Shown here piece after piece: positions 15,403-23,189 of a stretch of 64,000 bases of DNA. This DNA comes from an uncultured Modestobacter sp. (GTDB taxonomy: Bacteria; Actinomycetota; Actinomycetes; Mycobacteriales; Geodermatophilaceae), in contig NZ_CANKUD010000004.1 in NCBI RefSeq assembly GCF_947486615.1, forward strand, positions 62,001 through 126,000. The letters run 5' to 3'. A program made the translations under genes and the position numbers. The notes beneath the pieces are model-generated. The model did not search any database. It was not told the DNA's origin and was given only the letters and a program-made list of their open reading frames with translations. How positions within the stretch are numbered: the first letter of the stretch is position 1; every line of letters begins with the position of its first letter.

Positions 15403-16803
15403 TCAGGAGCCGGACGACCAGCTGGGCAGCGAGCCCAACTGGGAGGAGAGCCAGGACGACTTGCTCTGCAGGGTGCCCAGGGCGACCTCCATGGCGTTGA
15501 ACCGGGCGGTGATGCTGGCTTCCCGCAGCTCCAGCCGGCGGTCCCAGTCCTCGATCTGGCTCGTCAGGGTGGAGGCCTCCTGGTCCTCGCCCTTCGCCTT
15601 CAGGACCAGGATGCCGGTCGTCGAGTTGGTGGCCTGCTTGGCGAGGGCGAGCAAGCGCTGGGCGACACCCTGGACCGCGGGGCTGGTCGTGCCGTCCGGT
15701 CCGGTCGTGGCGTCGGCGCCGTTGACCAGGCGCTGCACCGTGGTCGGGTCGGCGGCGAGCGCGGCGGTGAACGTCTCGGCGTCGAACGAGAGCCGGCCGT
15801 CCCGGGTGAGCGTGATGCCCACCGTGGACGCCGACGCACCACCGATGGCGGTGGAGATGGTCGACAGGACCGAGTTGCTCAGGGCGCGCAGCGTGCTGTC
15901 GCCCTTGAGCACGGCCGTGCTACCGGTGCTGCTGTTGGTGTGCGTGGCGATCGCGGACAGAGCGGCGTTGGCGGCGTCCACCATCGTCTTGACAGCGGTG
16001 CTCACCGCCGCCGGGTCGCTGTCCACGCCGACCGTCGTGAAGCCGGTGGGATCGGCCTTGGAGACGGTGAAGGTGACCCCCGGGATGAGGTCGGTGAAGG
16101 TGTTGGTCGCGGAGCTGGCGGTCAGCCCCTCGATGCCCAGGTCGAGGGTGGCGTCCTGGCCCTGCGCGAGGAGGGCGAAGCCGGTGGTGGTACCCCCATC
16201 GGTGCGTGGGGTCTCGGCGACCGTGAAGACACCGCCGCCGCCGCCGGTCGTGGAGGTCAGCTGCAGCCGGAACTTGTCGCCGGCCAGCTGCACCACGGTG
16301 GCGGTCACGCCCACACCTGCGGAGTTGATCGCGGAGGCGGCGTCGGTGAGGGTGCCGCCGGCCGGGAGCTCCACGGTGGCGGTCTTCCCGGCGCTGTCGG
16401 TGATGGTCAACGGCCAGCCCGGCCCGTCGGTGCCCAGCGGGGCGGTCTTCGAGGACCACTGGCCCTGGCTGATCTCGGTGTGCGTCCGGGCCAGGGTCAG
16501 GACGGAGAAGGAGACCTGGCTCCCGGGCTTGGCAGTGGCTGCGGCGGTCGCGACGACATCGGTGCTGGAGCTGGTCGCCTTGGCGGCGCCGAAGGTGGCC
16601 GACTTGGTGAGCGCCTCGGCCGCGCTGCGCAGCGCGTCGAACGTGGTGTTGACGGCGCGGTAGGCGGCGGCGTCCGCCTTGGTGTCGAGCAGCTTGTTCT
16701 TCAGCAGGGTCTGCGGGTTCGCCTCGATCTGCATGAGCTGGCTGATCATGGTGTTGTAGTCGATGCCCGAGATGAGGCCGGTGCTCACGCTCATGCCTGC
16801 CAT
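15403..16803 (-). CDS. fliD: Flagellar filament-capping protein FliD
   Basis: FliD (HAP2) caps the filament tip and promotes flagellin insertion. The 466-aa protein has the N-terminal FliD signature STGLISGIDYNTMISQLMQI, a Thr/Ala-rich variable middle, and the C-terminal coiled-coil LTSQIEDWDRRLELREASIT followed by RFNAMEVALGTLQSKSSWL. A GGAGGAACCG stretch precedes the ATG. It follows fliC after a strong hairpin (16859-16896), so expression probably depends on partial readthrough. Confidence 0.96.
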   Translation of the reverse strand: MAGMSVSTGLISGIDYNTMISQLMQIEANPQTLLKNKLLDTKADAAAYRAVNTTFDALRSAAEALTKSATFGAAKATSSSTDVVATAAATAKPGSQVSFSVLTLARTHTEISQGQWSSKTAPLGTDGPGWPLTITDSAGKTATVELPAGGTLTDAASAINSAGVGVTATVVQLAGDKFRLQLTSTTGGGGGVFTVAETPRTDGGTTTGFALLAQGQDATLDLGIEGLTASSATNTFTDLIPGVTFTVSKADPTGFTTVGVDSDPAAVSTAVKTMVDAANAALSAIATHTNSSTGSTAVLKGDSTLRALSNSVLSTISTAIGGASASTVGITLTRDGRLSFDAETFTAALAADPTTVQRLVNGADATTGPDGTTSPAVQGVAQRLLALAKQATNSTTGILVLKAKGEDQEASTLTSQIEDWDRRLELREASITARFNAMEVALGTLQSKSSWLSSQLGSLPSWSSGS

Positions 16804-16858
16804 GTCGGTTCCTCCGGTCTCGGGGGCGGTGCGGGGATCTGCTGCTGGGGGATGACGC

Positions 16859-16896
16859 CGGTGAGGGGGGAGGCCGCGGGGCCTCCCCCCTCACCG
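16859..16896. terminator. Perfect 17-bp hairpin after fliC
   Basis: CGGTGAGGGGGGAGGCC (16859-16875), loop GCGG, and the exact complement (16880-16896). It begins 27 nt after the flagellin stop codon and lies before fliD. It likely attenuates transcription so that flagellin is made in great excess over the cap and chaperone. Confidence 0.8.
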
Positions 16897-16922
16897 GGTG
16901 GTGCTCAGGTGGTGCGGTTCGA

Positions 16923-17744
16923 TCAGCCGCGCAGGAGGGACAGCAGGCCCTGCGTGGACTGGTTCGCCTGGGCCAGCATGGCCGTGCCGGCCTGGCTCAG
17001 GATCTGGGTCCGGGAGAAGTTGGTCATCTCCTGGGCCATGTCGGTGTCGCGGATGCGGCTCTCCGACGCCGACAGGTTCTCGACGGTGGCGTTCAGGTTG
17101 TTGATCTTGTGCTCGAGCCGGTTCTGGGTGGCACCCAGGTCGGCGCGGGTGGTGGAGACGGTGCCGATGGCGGCGTCCAGGGCGTCGATCGCGGTCTGGG
17201 CGCCGGCCAGGGTGGAGATGTCGCCGGTGGCACCCAGCGTGGTGGCGTCCATGGCGGCGATCGTGACGTTGAGCTGCTCGCCGGAGTTGGAGCCGACCTG
17301 GAACGACTTCGCCGTGTAGGTCCCGTCCAGCAGCTTGGTGCCGTTGAACGTGGTCTTGGTGGCGATGTCGTTCAGCTCCGCCGACAGCTGGGTGAACTCC
17401 GCGTTCGCCTTCGCCTTGTCGTCGTCGCTCAGCGAACCGTCGTTGGACGCCTGCACCGCGAGGTCACGCATGCGCTGCAGGATGGAGTGCGTCTCGGTCA
17501 GGGCGCCTTCCGCGGTCTGCACGACCGAGATGCCGTCCTGGGCGTTGCGGGAGGCGACCTTCAGGCCACCGATCTGCGAGCGGAGACCCTCGGAGATGGC
17601 CAGACCGGCCGCGTCGTCGGCGGCGCGGTTGATCCGGAAGCCGGAGGAGAGCTTCTCCAGGGACTTGCTCATCTGGCCGTCCGTCACCGACAGGTTGCGG
17701 TAAGCGTTCATGGCGGCGACGTTGGTGTTGACGCTGAGACCCAT
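16923..17744 (-). CDS. fliC: Flagellin
   Basis: The filament subunit. The 273-aa protein is short: an intact N-terminal D0/D1 region (MGLSVNTNVAAMNAYRNLSV, SGFRINRAADDAAGLAIS) joins almost directly to the C-terminal D1/D0 region (NLSASESRIRDTDMAQEMTN, LAQANQSTQGLLSLLRG), with only about 70 residues of variable linker and no room for D2/D3 domains. CACGGAGGAACACC precedes the ATG. It is first in fliC-fliD-fliS, preceded by a sigma-28-like promoter (17817-17845) and a leader with a CsrA-type hairpin (17781-17802). Confidence 0.98.
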   Translation of the reverse strand: MGLSVNTNVAAMNAYRNLSVTDGQMSKSLEKLSSGFRINRAADDAAGLAISEGLRSQIGGLKVASRNAQDGISVVQTAEGALTETHSILQRMRDLAVQASNDGSLSDDDKAKANAEFTQLSAELNDIATKTTFNGTKLLDGTYTAKSFQVGSNSGEQLNVTIAAMDATTLGATGDISTLAGAQTAIDALDAAIGTVSTTRADLGATQNRLEHKINNLNATVENLSASESRIRDTDMAQEMTNFSRTQILSQAGTAMLAQANQSTQGLLSLLRG

Positions 17745-17780
17745 GGTGTTCCTCCGTGGAAGTGGGTTTTCTGGGTGAGA

Positions 17781-17802
17781 CCCGCTGCATCCGTGCTGCG
17801 GG
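17781..17802 (-). promoter_or_regulatory. Candidate CsrA-binding hairpin in the flagellin leader
   Basis: On the transcript the sequence folds as CCCGC-A-GCA-CGGA-TGC-A-GCGGG: two stem segments (5 and 3 bp) separated by one A-A mismatch, with GGA exposed in a 4-nt loop. CsrA prefers GGA in hairpin loops. A second GGA lies in the ribosome site (about 38 nt downstream, complement of 17751-17755), giving the two-site layout known for hag in Bacillus subtilis. csrA is encoded 4.3 kb away. Confidence 0.5.
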
Positions 17803-17816
17803 GCGTTGCACAGTTG

Positions 17817-17845
17817 GTAACGGCGCTGACCGGGGTGTCCTTGAG
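17817..17845 (-). promoter_or_regulatory. Sigma-28 (FliA)-type promoter of fliC
   Basis: CTCAAG (17840-17845), 15-nt spacer, GCCGTTAC (17817-17824). The -35 box and spacing are identical to those of the flbD promoter; the -10 keeps GCCG. Predicted leader about 65 nt. Confidence 0.7.
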
Positions 17846-17979
17846 CCGAATCGCAGAATTTCCTCCCGGCCCCTCCGGTCGGGTGAGACGCCCGGGAGCG
17901 GCAGCCTCGCCGACACGGCGAACGCCCCGTCCTCCCGGAGTGGTTACGGGGAGGGGGCGTTCGCCGTTCCGGAGGTAGC

Positions 17980-18903
17980 TCAGGCGGACTGGACGGCCGC
18001 GGCCCGCTCCGGGCGGATCCAGCTGTGCCGCGAGCGCGGCCGTGGTTGCGGCACGGGAGTGGTGGCTGGCAGTGCTGCGCTGCGACCGGCCGACTGGCCG
18101 GAGGTCACCCGGTCGACGTACGCCCGCTGCTGGTTGCGTGCCCGCACCCCGCCGGCCGCGGGCACGGTGGTGCCCTCCCAGATCTCGCTCATCGCCGCGT
18201 GCAGCAGGGTCAGCGCCCGGGCGCGCATCTGGGACACCCGGGAGAGGGTGACGCCCAGGGAGTCGGCGATGTCGGTCAGCGACTCGTCGCCGAAGAAGTT
18301 CCGCTCCACGACCTCGTCCAGCCGGTCGGGCAGGGCGCGGATCGCCTCGTGCAGGTGCCGGGCCCGCTCGCCGCGGAGCAGGGCGCGCTCCGGGGAGTCG
18401 CCGGTGTCGGGCAGGTCCAGCGACCCGCCCTCGGTGCCGGTCTCGGCATCGATGCTGACCATCACGGCCCGGTGCACGTCCAGGTGCAGCGAGTCCAGCT
18501 CGGCGCGCGCGACGCCGAGGCTGGCAGCCAGCTCTTCCTTGGTCGGCGGCCGGCCGAGGCTGATGGTGAGCGCGTCGGCCGCGGCGTCCGTGCGCCGGGC
18601 GGCTGCCCGTACCGAGCGGCTGGCCCAGTCGCCGGAGCGCAACTCGTCCAGGACGGCGCCCTGCAGGCGGGGCAGGGCATAGGTGGCGAACGTGGCGCCG
18701 GCGGTCGGGTCGAAGCGGCGGGCCACCTCGACCAGCGCGACGCTGGCGCAGGAGAGCAGGTCATCCCGGCTGACGTGGCCGGGCAGGGAGATCCGGGAGG
18801 CCACCGCGTTCACCGCGAACTGGGCCAGCGGGAGATGGGTGGTCACCAGCGCGTCGACGTCGGGCTGTCGGCGCTCACTCACGACGGGGCGGGCTGCGGT
18901 CAC
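17980..18903 (-). CDS. fliA: Flagellar sigma factor, FliA/SigD/WhiG type (sigma-28)
   Basis: Directs RNA polymerase to motility promoters. Region 2 (about 10-95) contains HLPLAQFAVNAVASRISLPG, the -10-recognition stretch FDPTAGATFATYALPRLQGA and DELRSGDW; region 3 holds RPPTKEELAASLGV; region 4 holds LPDRLDEVVERNFFGDESLT and the helix-turn-helix SLGVTLSRVSQMRARALTLL. An Arg/Pro-rich tail of about 60 residues follows. I chose the GTG at 18903 (307 aa; AGAGAGG just upstream) because the ATG at 18945 falls inside a sigma-28-like -10 box. The site suggests self-activation. No anti-sigma FlgM gene is seen nearby. Confidence 0.92.
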   Translation of the reverse strand: MTAARPVVSERRQPDVDALVTTHLPLAQFAVNAVASRISLPGHVSRDDLLSCASVALVEVARRFDPTAGATFATYALPRLQGAVLDELRSGDWASRSVRAAARRTDAAADALTISLGRPPTKEELAASLGVARAELDSLHLDVHRAVMVSIDAETGTEGGSLDLPDTGDSPERALLRGERARHLHEAIRALPDRLDEVVERNFFGDESLTDIADSLGVTLSRVSQMRARALTLLHAAMSEIWEGTTVPAAGGVRARNQQRAYVDRVTSGQSAGRSAALPATTPVPQPRPRSRHSWIRPERAAAVQSA

Positions 18904-18941
18904 ACCTCTCTTCTCGGCTGATCGACGCCTGCTCGGCACCG

Positions 18942-18970
18942 CCATCGGCAGGAATCTGTGCGTCCTCGAG
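18942..18970 (-). promoter_or_regulatory. Candidate sigma-28-type promoter of the flagellar sigma factor gene
   Basis: CTCGAG (18965-18970), 15-nt spacer, GCCGATGG (18942-18949). One mismatch to CTCAAG in the -35 and the full GCCGAT core in the -10. It implies autoregulation and a leader of about 33 nt to the GTG at 18903. Confidence 0.55.
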
Positions 18971-18979
18971 TCATCTCGG

Positions 18980-19008
18980 CTTGACCGGGCCGGACGGCGT
19001 GCCGAAGG
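18980..19008 (+). promoter_or_regulatory. Weak candidate promoter of flgN-flgK-flgL-csrA
   Basis: CTTGAC (18980-18985), 15-nt spacer, GCCGAAGG (19001-19008), divergent from the sigma factor promoter. The -10 keeps GCCGA but the -35 matches only 3 of 6 positions of CTCAAG. Position, about 80 nt before flgN, is suitable. Confidence 0.3.
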
Positions 19009-19087
19009 GAGATCGACAGTTCCCGCCGCCCCCGGCGGGACGAGGCCTGCACGACGGGCTGCACACGACGACGGAAAGGCGGCCGGC

Positions 19088-19579
19088 ATGGACCACCAGC
19101 ACCTGTCGACGTTGCTCTGGCGAGAGCAGGAGCTGCTCGACCTCCTGCTCTTCAAGGCCGAGGAGAAGCAGTACCTGATCCTGACCGGCAAGAGCCGGTG
19201 GCTGGCCCGCATAGCCCACGAGATCGAGGTCTTGCTGGAGCAGCTGCGCACGCTCGAGCTCGAGCGTGCCGCCGCCACCGAGCAGATCGCCGGCCGGCTG
19301 GGCATGGAGGCCAACCCGTCGCTGCGCCAGCTCGCCGAGGCGGCCCCGGCACCCTGGGACGACTTGTACGCAAAGCACCACGAGGCCCTGTTGGTGCTCG
19401 TGACGGAACTCCGCGGTCTCTCCGACGCCAACAAGGAGCTCATCGAGAGCGGCCTGTCGGTGATCAACGACGCCCTGAGGTCCTCCGGCCCGGCCACCAC
19501 GGCCGCCGGCACGTACACCCAGGCGGGCCGCGCCGCCGGCAACGCCTACCGATCGGTCACCCTGGACGGCGCGCTGTGA
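19088..19579 (+). CDS. flgN: FlgN family flagellar export chaperone
   Basis: FlgN-type chaperones bind the hook-filament junction proteins FlgK and FlgL before export. The 163-aa product is a helical coiled-coil protein typical of the family: MDHQHLSTLLWREQELLDLL and EIEVLLEQLRTLELERAAAT, with a C-terminal ANKELIESGLSVINDAL. GGAAAGG lies 8 nt before the ATG. It is the first of flgN-flgK-flgL-csrA, 73 nt before flgK. Confidence 0.88.
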   Translation: MDHQHLSTLLWREQELLDLLLFKAEEKQYLILTGKSRWLARIAHEIEVLLEQLRTLELERAAATEQIAGRLGMEANPSLRQLAEAAPAPWDDLYAKHHEALLVLVTELRGLSDANKELIESGLSVINDALRSSGPATTAAGTYTQAGRAAGNAYRSVTLDGAL

Positions 19580-19652
19580 GCGAGCTCGCGAGCGGGACGA
19601 TGGACACAGCAGCAGCGCGAATGCCGGCGACGAGCGCCAGCGAGGAGTCGAA

Positions 19653-21080
19653 GTGAGCACCTTCTCCGGTCTGAACACCGCGACGACGGCCTTGTGGGCG
19701 CAGCAGCGCGGGCTCGATGTCACCGGTCAGAACATCGCCAACGTCAACACGGCCGGCTACTCCCGTCAGCGCGCCGAGCTGCAGTCGGTCGGCGGCAACG
19801 TCGTACCGGCCACCTACGCGGTCAGCAAGGAGATCGGCCAGGGCGTCAACGCCGACACGGTCACCCGCATCCGCGACGCCTTCCTCGAAGGCCGGGCGCA
19901 GATCGAAAGCGCCGAGACCGCGCGGATGACCGTCAAGGACAGCACCCTGGCGCAGATCGAGCAGGCGTTCCGCGAGCCGGGGGAGACCGGCATCGCCGCC
20001 AAGCTCACCGGCGTCTTCACCGCCTGGGCCGACGTGGCCAACAAGCCGACCGAGAGCGGCGGGCGCACCGCGGTGCTGCAGAAGACCGCCACCCTGGTGG
20101 CCGAGCTGCACACGACCAGCTCGAACCTGGACAAGCAGTGGACCCAGACCCGGGACAGCCTGGACACCCTGGCCACCGACGTGAACGCGAAGGCGAGGTC
20201 GATCGCCGAGCTCAACACGGCGATCAAGCGCGCGACGCAGACCGGCCTGCCCTCCAACGAGCTGGCCGACAAGCGCGACGTCCTGGTGATGGAGCTGGCG
20301 GCCTCGATCGGTGCCACCGTCACCCCGGGCGACGACGGCCAGGTCAACGTGGTCGTCGCCGGCGCCCAGCTCGTCTCCGGCGGTTCGACGCTCGCCATCA
20401 AGGTCGTCGGCACCGATGTGCCGTCGGAGGCCACGGTGGGCAACCCGGCCTTCGTCACCGACCCGGGTGGCACGCGGCTGGCCGTCGGCGGCACCGCCGG
20501 TGGTTCGCTGACCGCGCTGACCGACACGATCCCGAAGTACCAGGCCCAGCTGGACGCCGTCGCGGTGCAGCTGGCCACCGAAGTGAACGCCGCCCACGGG
20601 GCCGGCTACGACCAGAACGGTGTCGCCGGGGAGCCGATGTTCGACGACGGGTCGGGCACCCTGCCGGTCGACCTGAGCACGATCACCGCCGCCAACCTGC
20701 GGCTGCGGATCACCGACCCGGCCAAGCTCGCCGCCGGCGCGGTGGCGCCGTCGGGCGGGGGCGCCTCGGCCGACGGCGGGAACGCCACCACGCTGGCGGG
20801 CATGGCCAAGGCGGGCACCGGGGTGGCCGTCACCTACCGGCAGCTGATCGTGGCCCTGGGGGTCGAGGCGTCGGTGGCCACGAGCAACCTGCAGACCCAG
20901 ACCGTCGTCACGGCCCAGGTCGACGCCTCCCGCGAGTCGGTCTCCGGGGTCAACATCGACGAGGAGATGACCAACATGCTCCAGTTCCAGCACGCGTACT
21001 CCGCAGCTGCCCGCATGATCACCGCGATCGACGAGACGCTCGACGTGCTGATCAACCGCACCGGCCGAGTGGGGCTGTGA
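19653..21080 (+). CDS. flgK: Flagellar hook-associated protein 1, FlgK
   Basis: FlgK is the first hook-filament junction protein. The 475-aa protein opens with the axial-protein signature STFSGLNTATTALWAQQRGL and GQNIANVNTAGYSRQRAEL, has the FlgK helical domain (SSNLDKQWTQTRDSLDTLA, NELADKRDVLVMELA), and ends with SVSGVNIDEEMTNMLQFQHA and TLDVLINRTG. GTG start. It is 4 nt before flgL. Confidence 0.97.
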   Translation: MSTFSGLNTATTALWAQQRGLDVTGQNIANVNTAGYSRQRAELQSVGGNVVPATYAVSKEIGQGVNADTVTRIRDAFLEGRAQIESAETARMTVKDSTLAQIEQAFREPGETGIAAKLTGVFTAWADVANKPTESGGRTAVLQKTATLVAELHTTSSNLDKQWTQTRDSLDTLATDVNAKARSIAELNTAIKRATQTGLPSNELADKRDVLVMELAASIGATVTPGDDGQVNVVVAGAQLVSGGSTLAIKVVGTDVPSEATVGNPAFVTDPGGTRLAVGGTAGGSLTALTDTIPKYQAQLDAVAVQLATEVNAAHGAGYDQNGVAGEPMFDDGSGTLPVDLSTITAANLRLRITDPAKLAAGAVAPSGGGASADGGNATTLAGMAKAGTGVAVTYRQLIVALGVEASVATSNLQTQTVVTAQVDASRESVSGVNIDEEMTNMLQFQHAYSAAARMITAIDETLDVLINRTGRVGL

Positions 21081-21084
21081 CCTG

Positions 21085-21990
21085 ATGCGGATCACCCAGC
21101 GCGCCCTCGCGGTCACCAGTCTGCAGGGCCTCAACCGCAACATGGACGCCATCGCCAAGCTGCAGACGCAGCTGACGTCGGGCAAGACCATCAACAAGCC
21201 CTCGGACGATCCGACGGGCACGAACGCGGCGATGCAGACGCGCCAGGAGCTCGCGGGTGCCACGCAGTACGCCCGGAACATCAGCGACGGCATCGGCATG
21301 CTGGACGCCACCGACTCCGCCTTGCAGAACATGATCACGCAGGTGCAGAACGTGCGCGCCCTGACGGTCAGGGGCCTCAACGACGGGGTCAACTCCGAGG
21401 CGGCCCGGGTGGCGATCGCCACCGAGGTGTCCGGCATCAGGGCGAGCCTGCTCGGGCTGGCCAACACCTCGGTGCAGGGCACGCCGATCTTCGGTGGCGT
21501 CACCAGCGGAGCGATCGCCTACGACGCCGGTACGGGCACCTATGTCGGCTTCGGCGGTGCCGGTGGTGTACCGGTGGTGCCGGTCAACCGGCAGGTCTCC
21601 GATGCCGACGCGGTGCGGGTCGACATCACCGGGCCGGAGGCCTTCGGCGACCCGGCGGCCGGCGACCTGTTCGCCATCGTCCAGGCCATCGTCACCGACG
21701 TGGTCAGCGATCCGGGAGCCTTGGCGGGGCATCTGGATGACCTCGACGTCGCGCTCGACCGGCTGCTCGCCGTCGCCGCCGACATCGGCACGCGCACCAG
21801 CCGGATCGAGACCGCCCAGCAGGTGAACTCGGATCTGCAGCTCTCACTGACCACCCGGTCGGCGCAGATCGAGAACGTCGACCTGCCGAAGACCATCATG
21901 AACTTGCAGATGCAGCAGGTCGGCTACGAGGCGGCGCTGGGCGCCACCGCGAAGGCGCTGCAGCCCACCCTGCTGGACTTCCTGCGCTGA
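21085..21990 (+). CDS. flgL: Flagellar hook-associated protein 3, FlgL
   Basis: FlgL is the second junction protein, flagellin-like at both ends. The 301-aa protein starts MRITQRALAVTSLQGLNRNM, has LTSGKTINKPSDDPTGTNA, and ends NLQMQQVGYEAALGATAKAL. It follows flgK by 4 nt and is normal in length. Confidence 0.96.
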   Translation: MRITQRALAVTSLQGLNRNMDAIAKLQTQLTSGKTINKPSDDPTGTNAAMQTRQELAGATQYARNISDGIGMLDATDSALQNMITQVQNVRALTVRGLNDGVNSEAARVAIATEVSGIRASLLGLANTSVQGTPIFGGVTSGAIAYDAGTGTYVGFGGAGGVPVVPVNRQVSDADAVRVDITGPEAFGDPAAGDLFAIVQAIVTDVVSDPGALAGHLDDLDVALDRLLAVAADIGTRTSRIETAQQVNSDLQLSLTTRSAQIENVDLPKTIMNLQMQQVGYEAALGATAKALQPTLLDFLR

Positions 21991-21996
21991 TGAACA

Positions 21997-22094
21997 GGCA
22001 GGACGCCCGGTTCCGGGCGGCACCTGCCGAGAAGTAGGAGCAGGGACGCGCCCGCCCGGGTGGGCGCGCCCCGGCCCCGCCCTCCGGCGGGGCG
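21997..22094. other. Three successive hairpins between flgL and csrA
   Basis: Stem-loops at 21997-22028 (GGCAGG/CCTGCC outer, CGCCCGG/CCGGGCG inner), 22047-22068 (CGCGCCC/GGGCGCG) and 22072-22093 (GCCCCGCC/GGCGGGGC). They may end or attenuate the flgL transcript or mask the csrA start; GCCGAGAA at 22026 resembles a sigma-28 -10 but has no -35 partner. Confidence 0.5.
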
Positions 22095-22134
22095 ATGCCA
22101 CGGACGGCCCACACGAACCCATGGAGGGGTACCC

Positions 22135-22386
22135 ATGCTCACTCTCACCCGCAGCGTCGGCGAGAGCATCCGGATCGGCGAGGACATCGAGGTCTACGTC
22201 GTCGAGGTGCGTGGCGGCACCGTGCGGCTGGGCTTCAAGGCCCCCCGCGAGGTGACCATCCACCGCGAAGAGGTCTACAAGCAGATCGCCGAGGCGCGCA
22301 GCCTCGCGGCCGAGGTCGCGGCGGATGCCGTTGGTGCTTTGGCAGCATTCGCGCCAGCGTCGGAGGCCTCACCTAGCAACAAGTGA
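22135..22386 (+). CDS. csrA: Carbon storage regulator CsrA
   Basis: CsrA is a dimeric RNA-binding repressor that blocks ribosome access at GGA motifs; in Gram-positive bacteria it represses flagellin until FliW sequesters it. The 83-aa protein has the whole fold, MLTLTRSVGESIRIGEDIEV then RLGFKAPREVTIHREEVY, plus an extra Ala-rich tail of about 20 residues. GGAGGGG lies 5 nt before the ATG. fliW, usually adjacent, is absent here. Confidence 0.97.
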   Translation: MLTLTRSVGESIRIGEDIEVYVVEVRGGTVRLGFKAPREVTIHREEVYKQIAEARSLAAEVAADAVGALAAFAPASEASPSNK

Positions 22387-22445
22387 CAGCAAGGTGGACG
22401 ATTCGGGCAAATAGGCGCCGATCCCGTCCGCCACAGTAGTCACAG

Positions 22446-22464
22446 GACGGCGAGTCTCGCCGTC
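22446..22464. terminator. Hairpin after csrA
   Basis: GACGGCGA (22446-22453), loop GTC, TCGCCGTC (22457-22464), about 60 nt after the csrA stop and 62 nt before the next gene. A plausible end of the flgNKL-csrA transcript. Confidence 0.5.
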
Positions 22465-22525
22465 GGCCCGATCGATCGTGCGCAAGTCTCTCCCCACAGC
22501 AACACGGTTACAGGGGGAGACGAAC

Positions 22526-23095
22526 ATGGAACTCAGCGCACTCGCATCGGGGCCGGCGGCGACCGTCGACCTGACCGACGACCTCCAGCTCCTCGAGGCC
22601 GCCGACGTCACCGTCGACACGCTCGACCAGGTCTCCGCCGAGCAGGCCTGGAGCGAGACGGTCGTCGTCCACGTGCAGCTGCGGCCGCGTCGCCCCGCCA
22701 CCCGCCGCTGCCTGGCCGCGCTCTCCGCTCTCGCCGCCCGGCACCCCGAGGTGCCCTTCGCCCTGACCGGCCTCGGTGGCGACGACCGCGTCGTCCGGGT
22801 CACCGTGGGCGTCGAGCTCGGCCCGCGTGAGCTGATCGCCAAGTTCTCCGACGAGGCGCAGGCCGCCTACGCCTTCGTCGACGGGCTCTTCACCGACCTG
22901 TACGACTTCATGCCGGTCTACGTCGGCGAGCCCGGCGAGGCCGAGCGCGCCGCCGCCGCCGGCGTGCTGCGGGCCGCCGACGCGCCGCGTCCCCGCACCC
23001 CCGCGCCGCGCTCGCCGATGCCGCGCATCCCCAGCCCGCGCGCGCCGATGGACACCGCGGCCGCGACCCGGCGCGCGGTCCCCGTCCCCGCCTGA
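22526..23095 (+). CDS. Unrecognised 189-aa protein, first gene of the module downstream of csrA
   Basis: I do not recognise a family. The protein has an acidic N-terminal part (DLTDDLQLLEAADVTVDTLD), a hydrophobic alpha/beta core (about 40-140; AALSALAARHPEVPFALTG, VVRVTVGVELGPRELIAKF, AYAFVDGLFTDLYDFMPVY) and a Pro/Arg/Ala-rich tail with repeated PR-S/A-P-M elements (about 160-189). No signal peptide or membrane helix. GGGGGAGACGAAC precedes the ATG. Codon use looks like that of its flagellar neighbours. Confidence 0.75.
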   Translation: MELSALASGPAATVDLTDDLQLLEAADVTVDTLDQVSAEQAWSETVVVHVQLRPRRPATRRCLAALSALAARHPEVPFALTGLGGDDRVVRVTVGVELGPRELIAKFSDEAQAAYAFVDGLFTDLYDFMPVYVGEPGEAERAAAAGVLRAADAPRPRTPAPRSPMPRIPSPRAPMDTAAATRRAVPVPA

Positions 23096-23189
23096 CGACG
23101 GACCCTGCCCCCTTCCAGACCGGGGGCCGCGGTCACGCACCACGCCAGCCATCCCGCCCGCCCGCCTGCACTTCCCCTCAGGAGGACCG

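Noticed and set aside
22417-22424. GCCGATCC as a -10 box for the unknown 189-aa gene
   Set aside because: No CTCAAG-like hexamer at 15 nt upstream, and the distance to the gene is over 100 nt.
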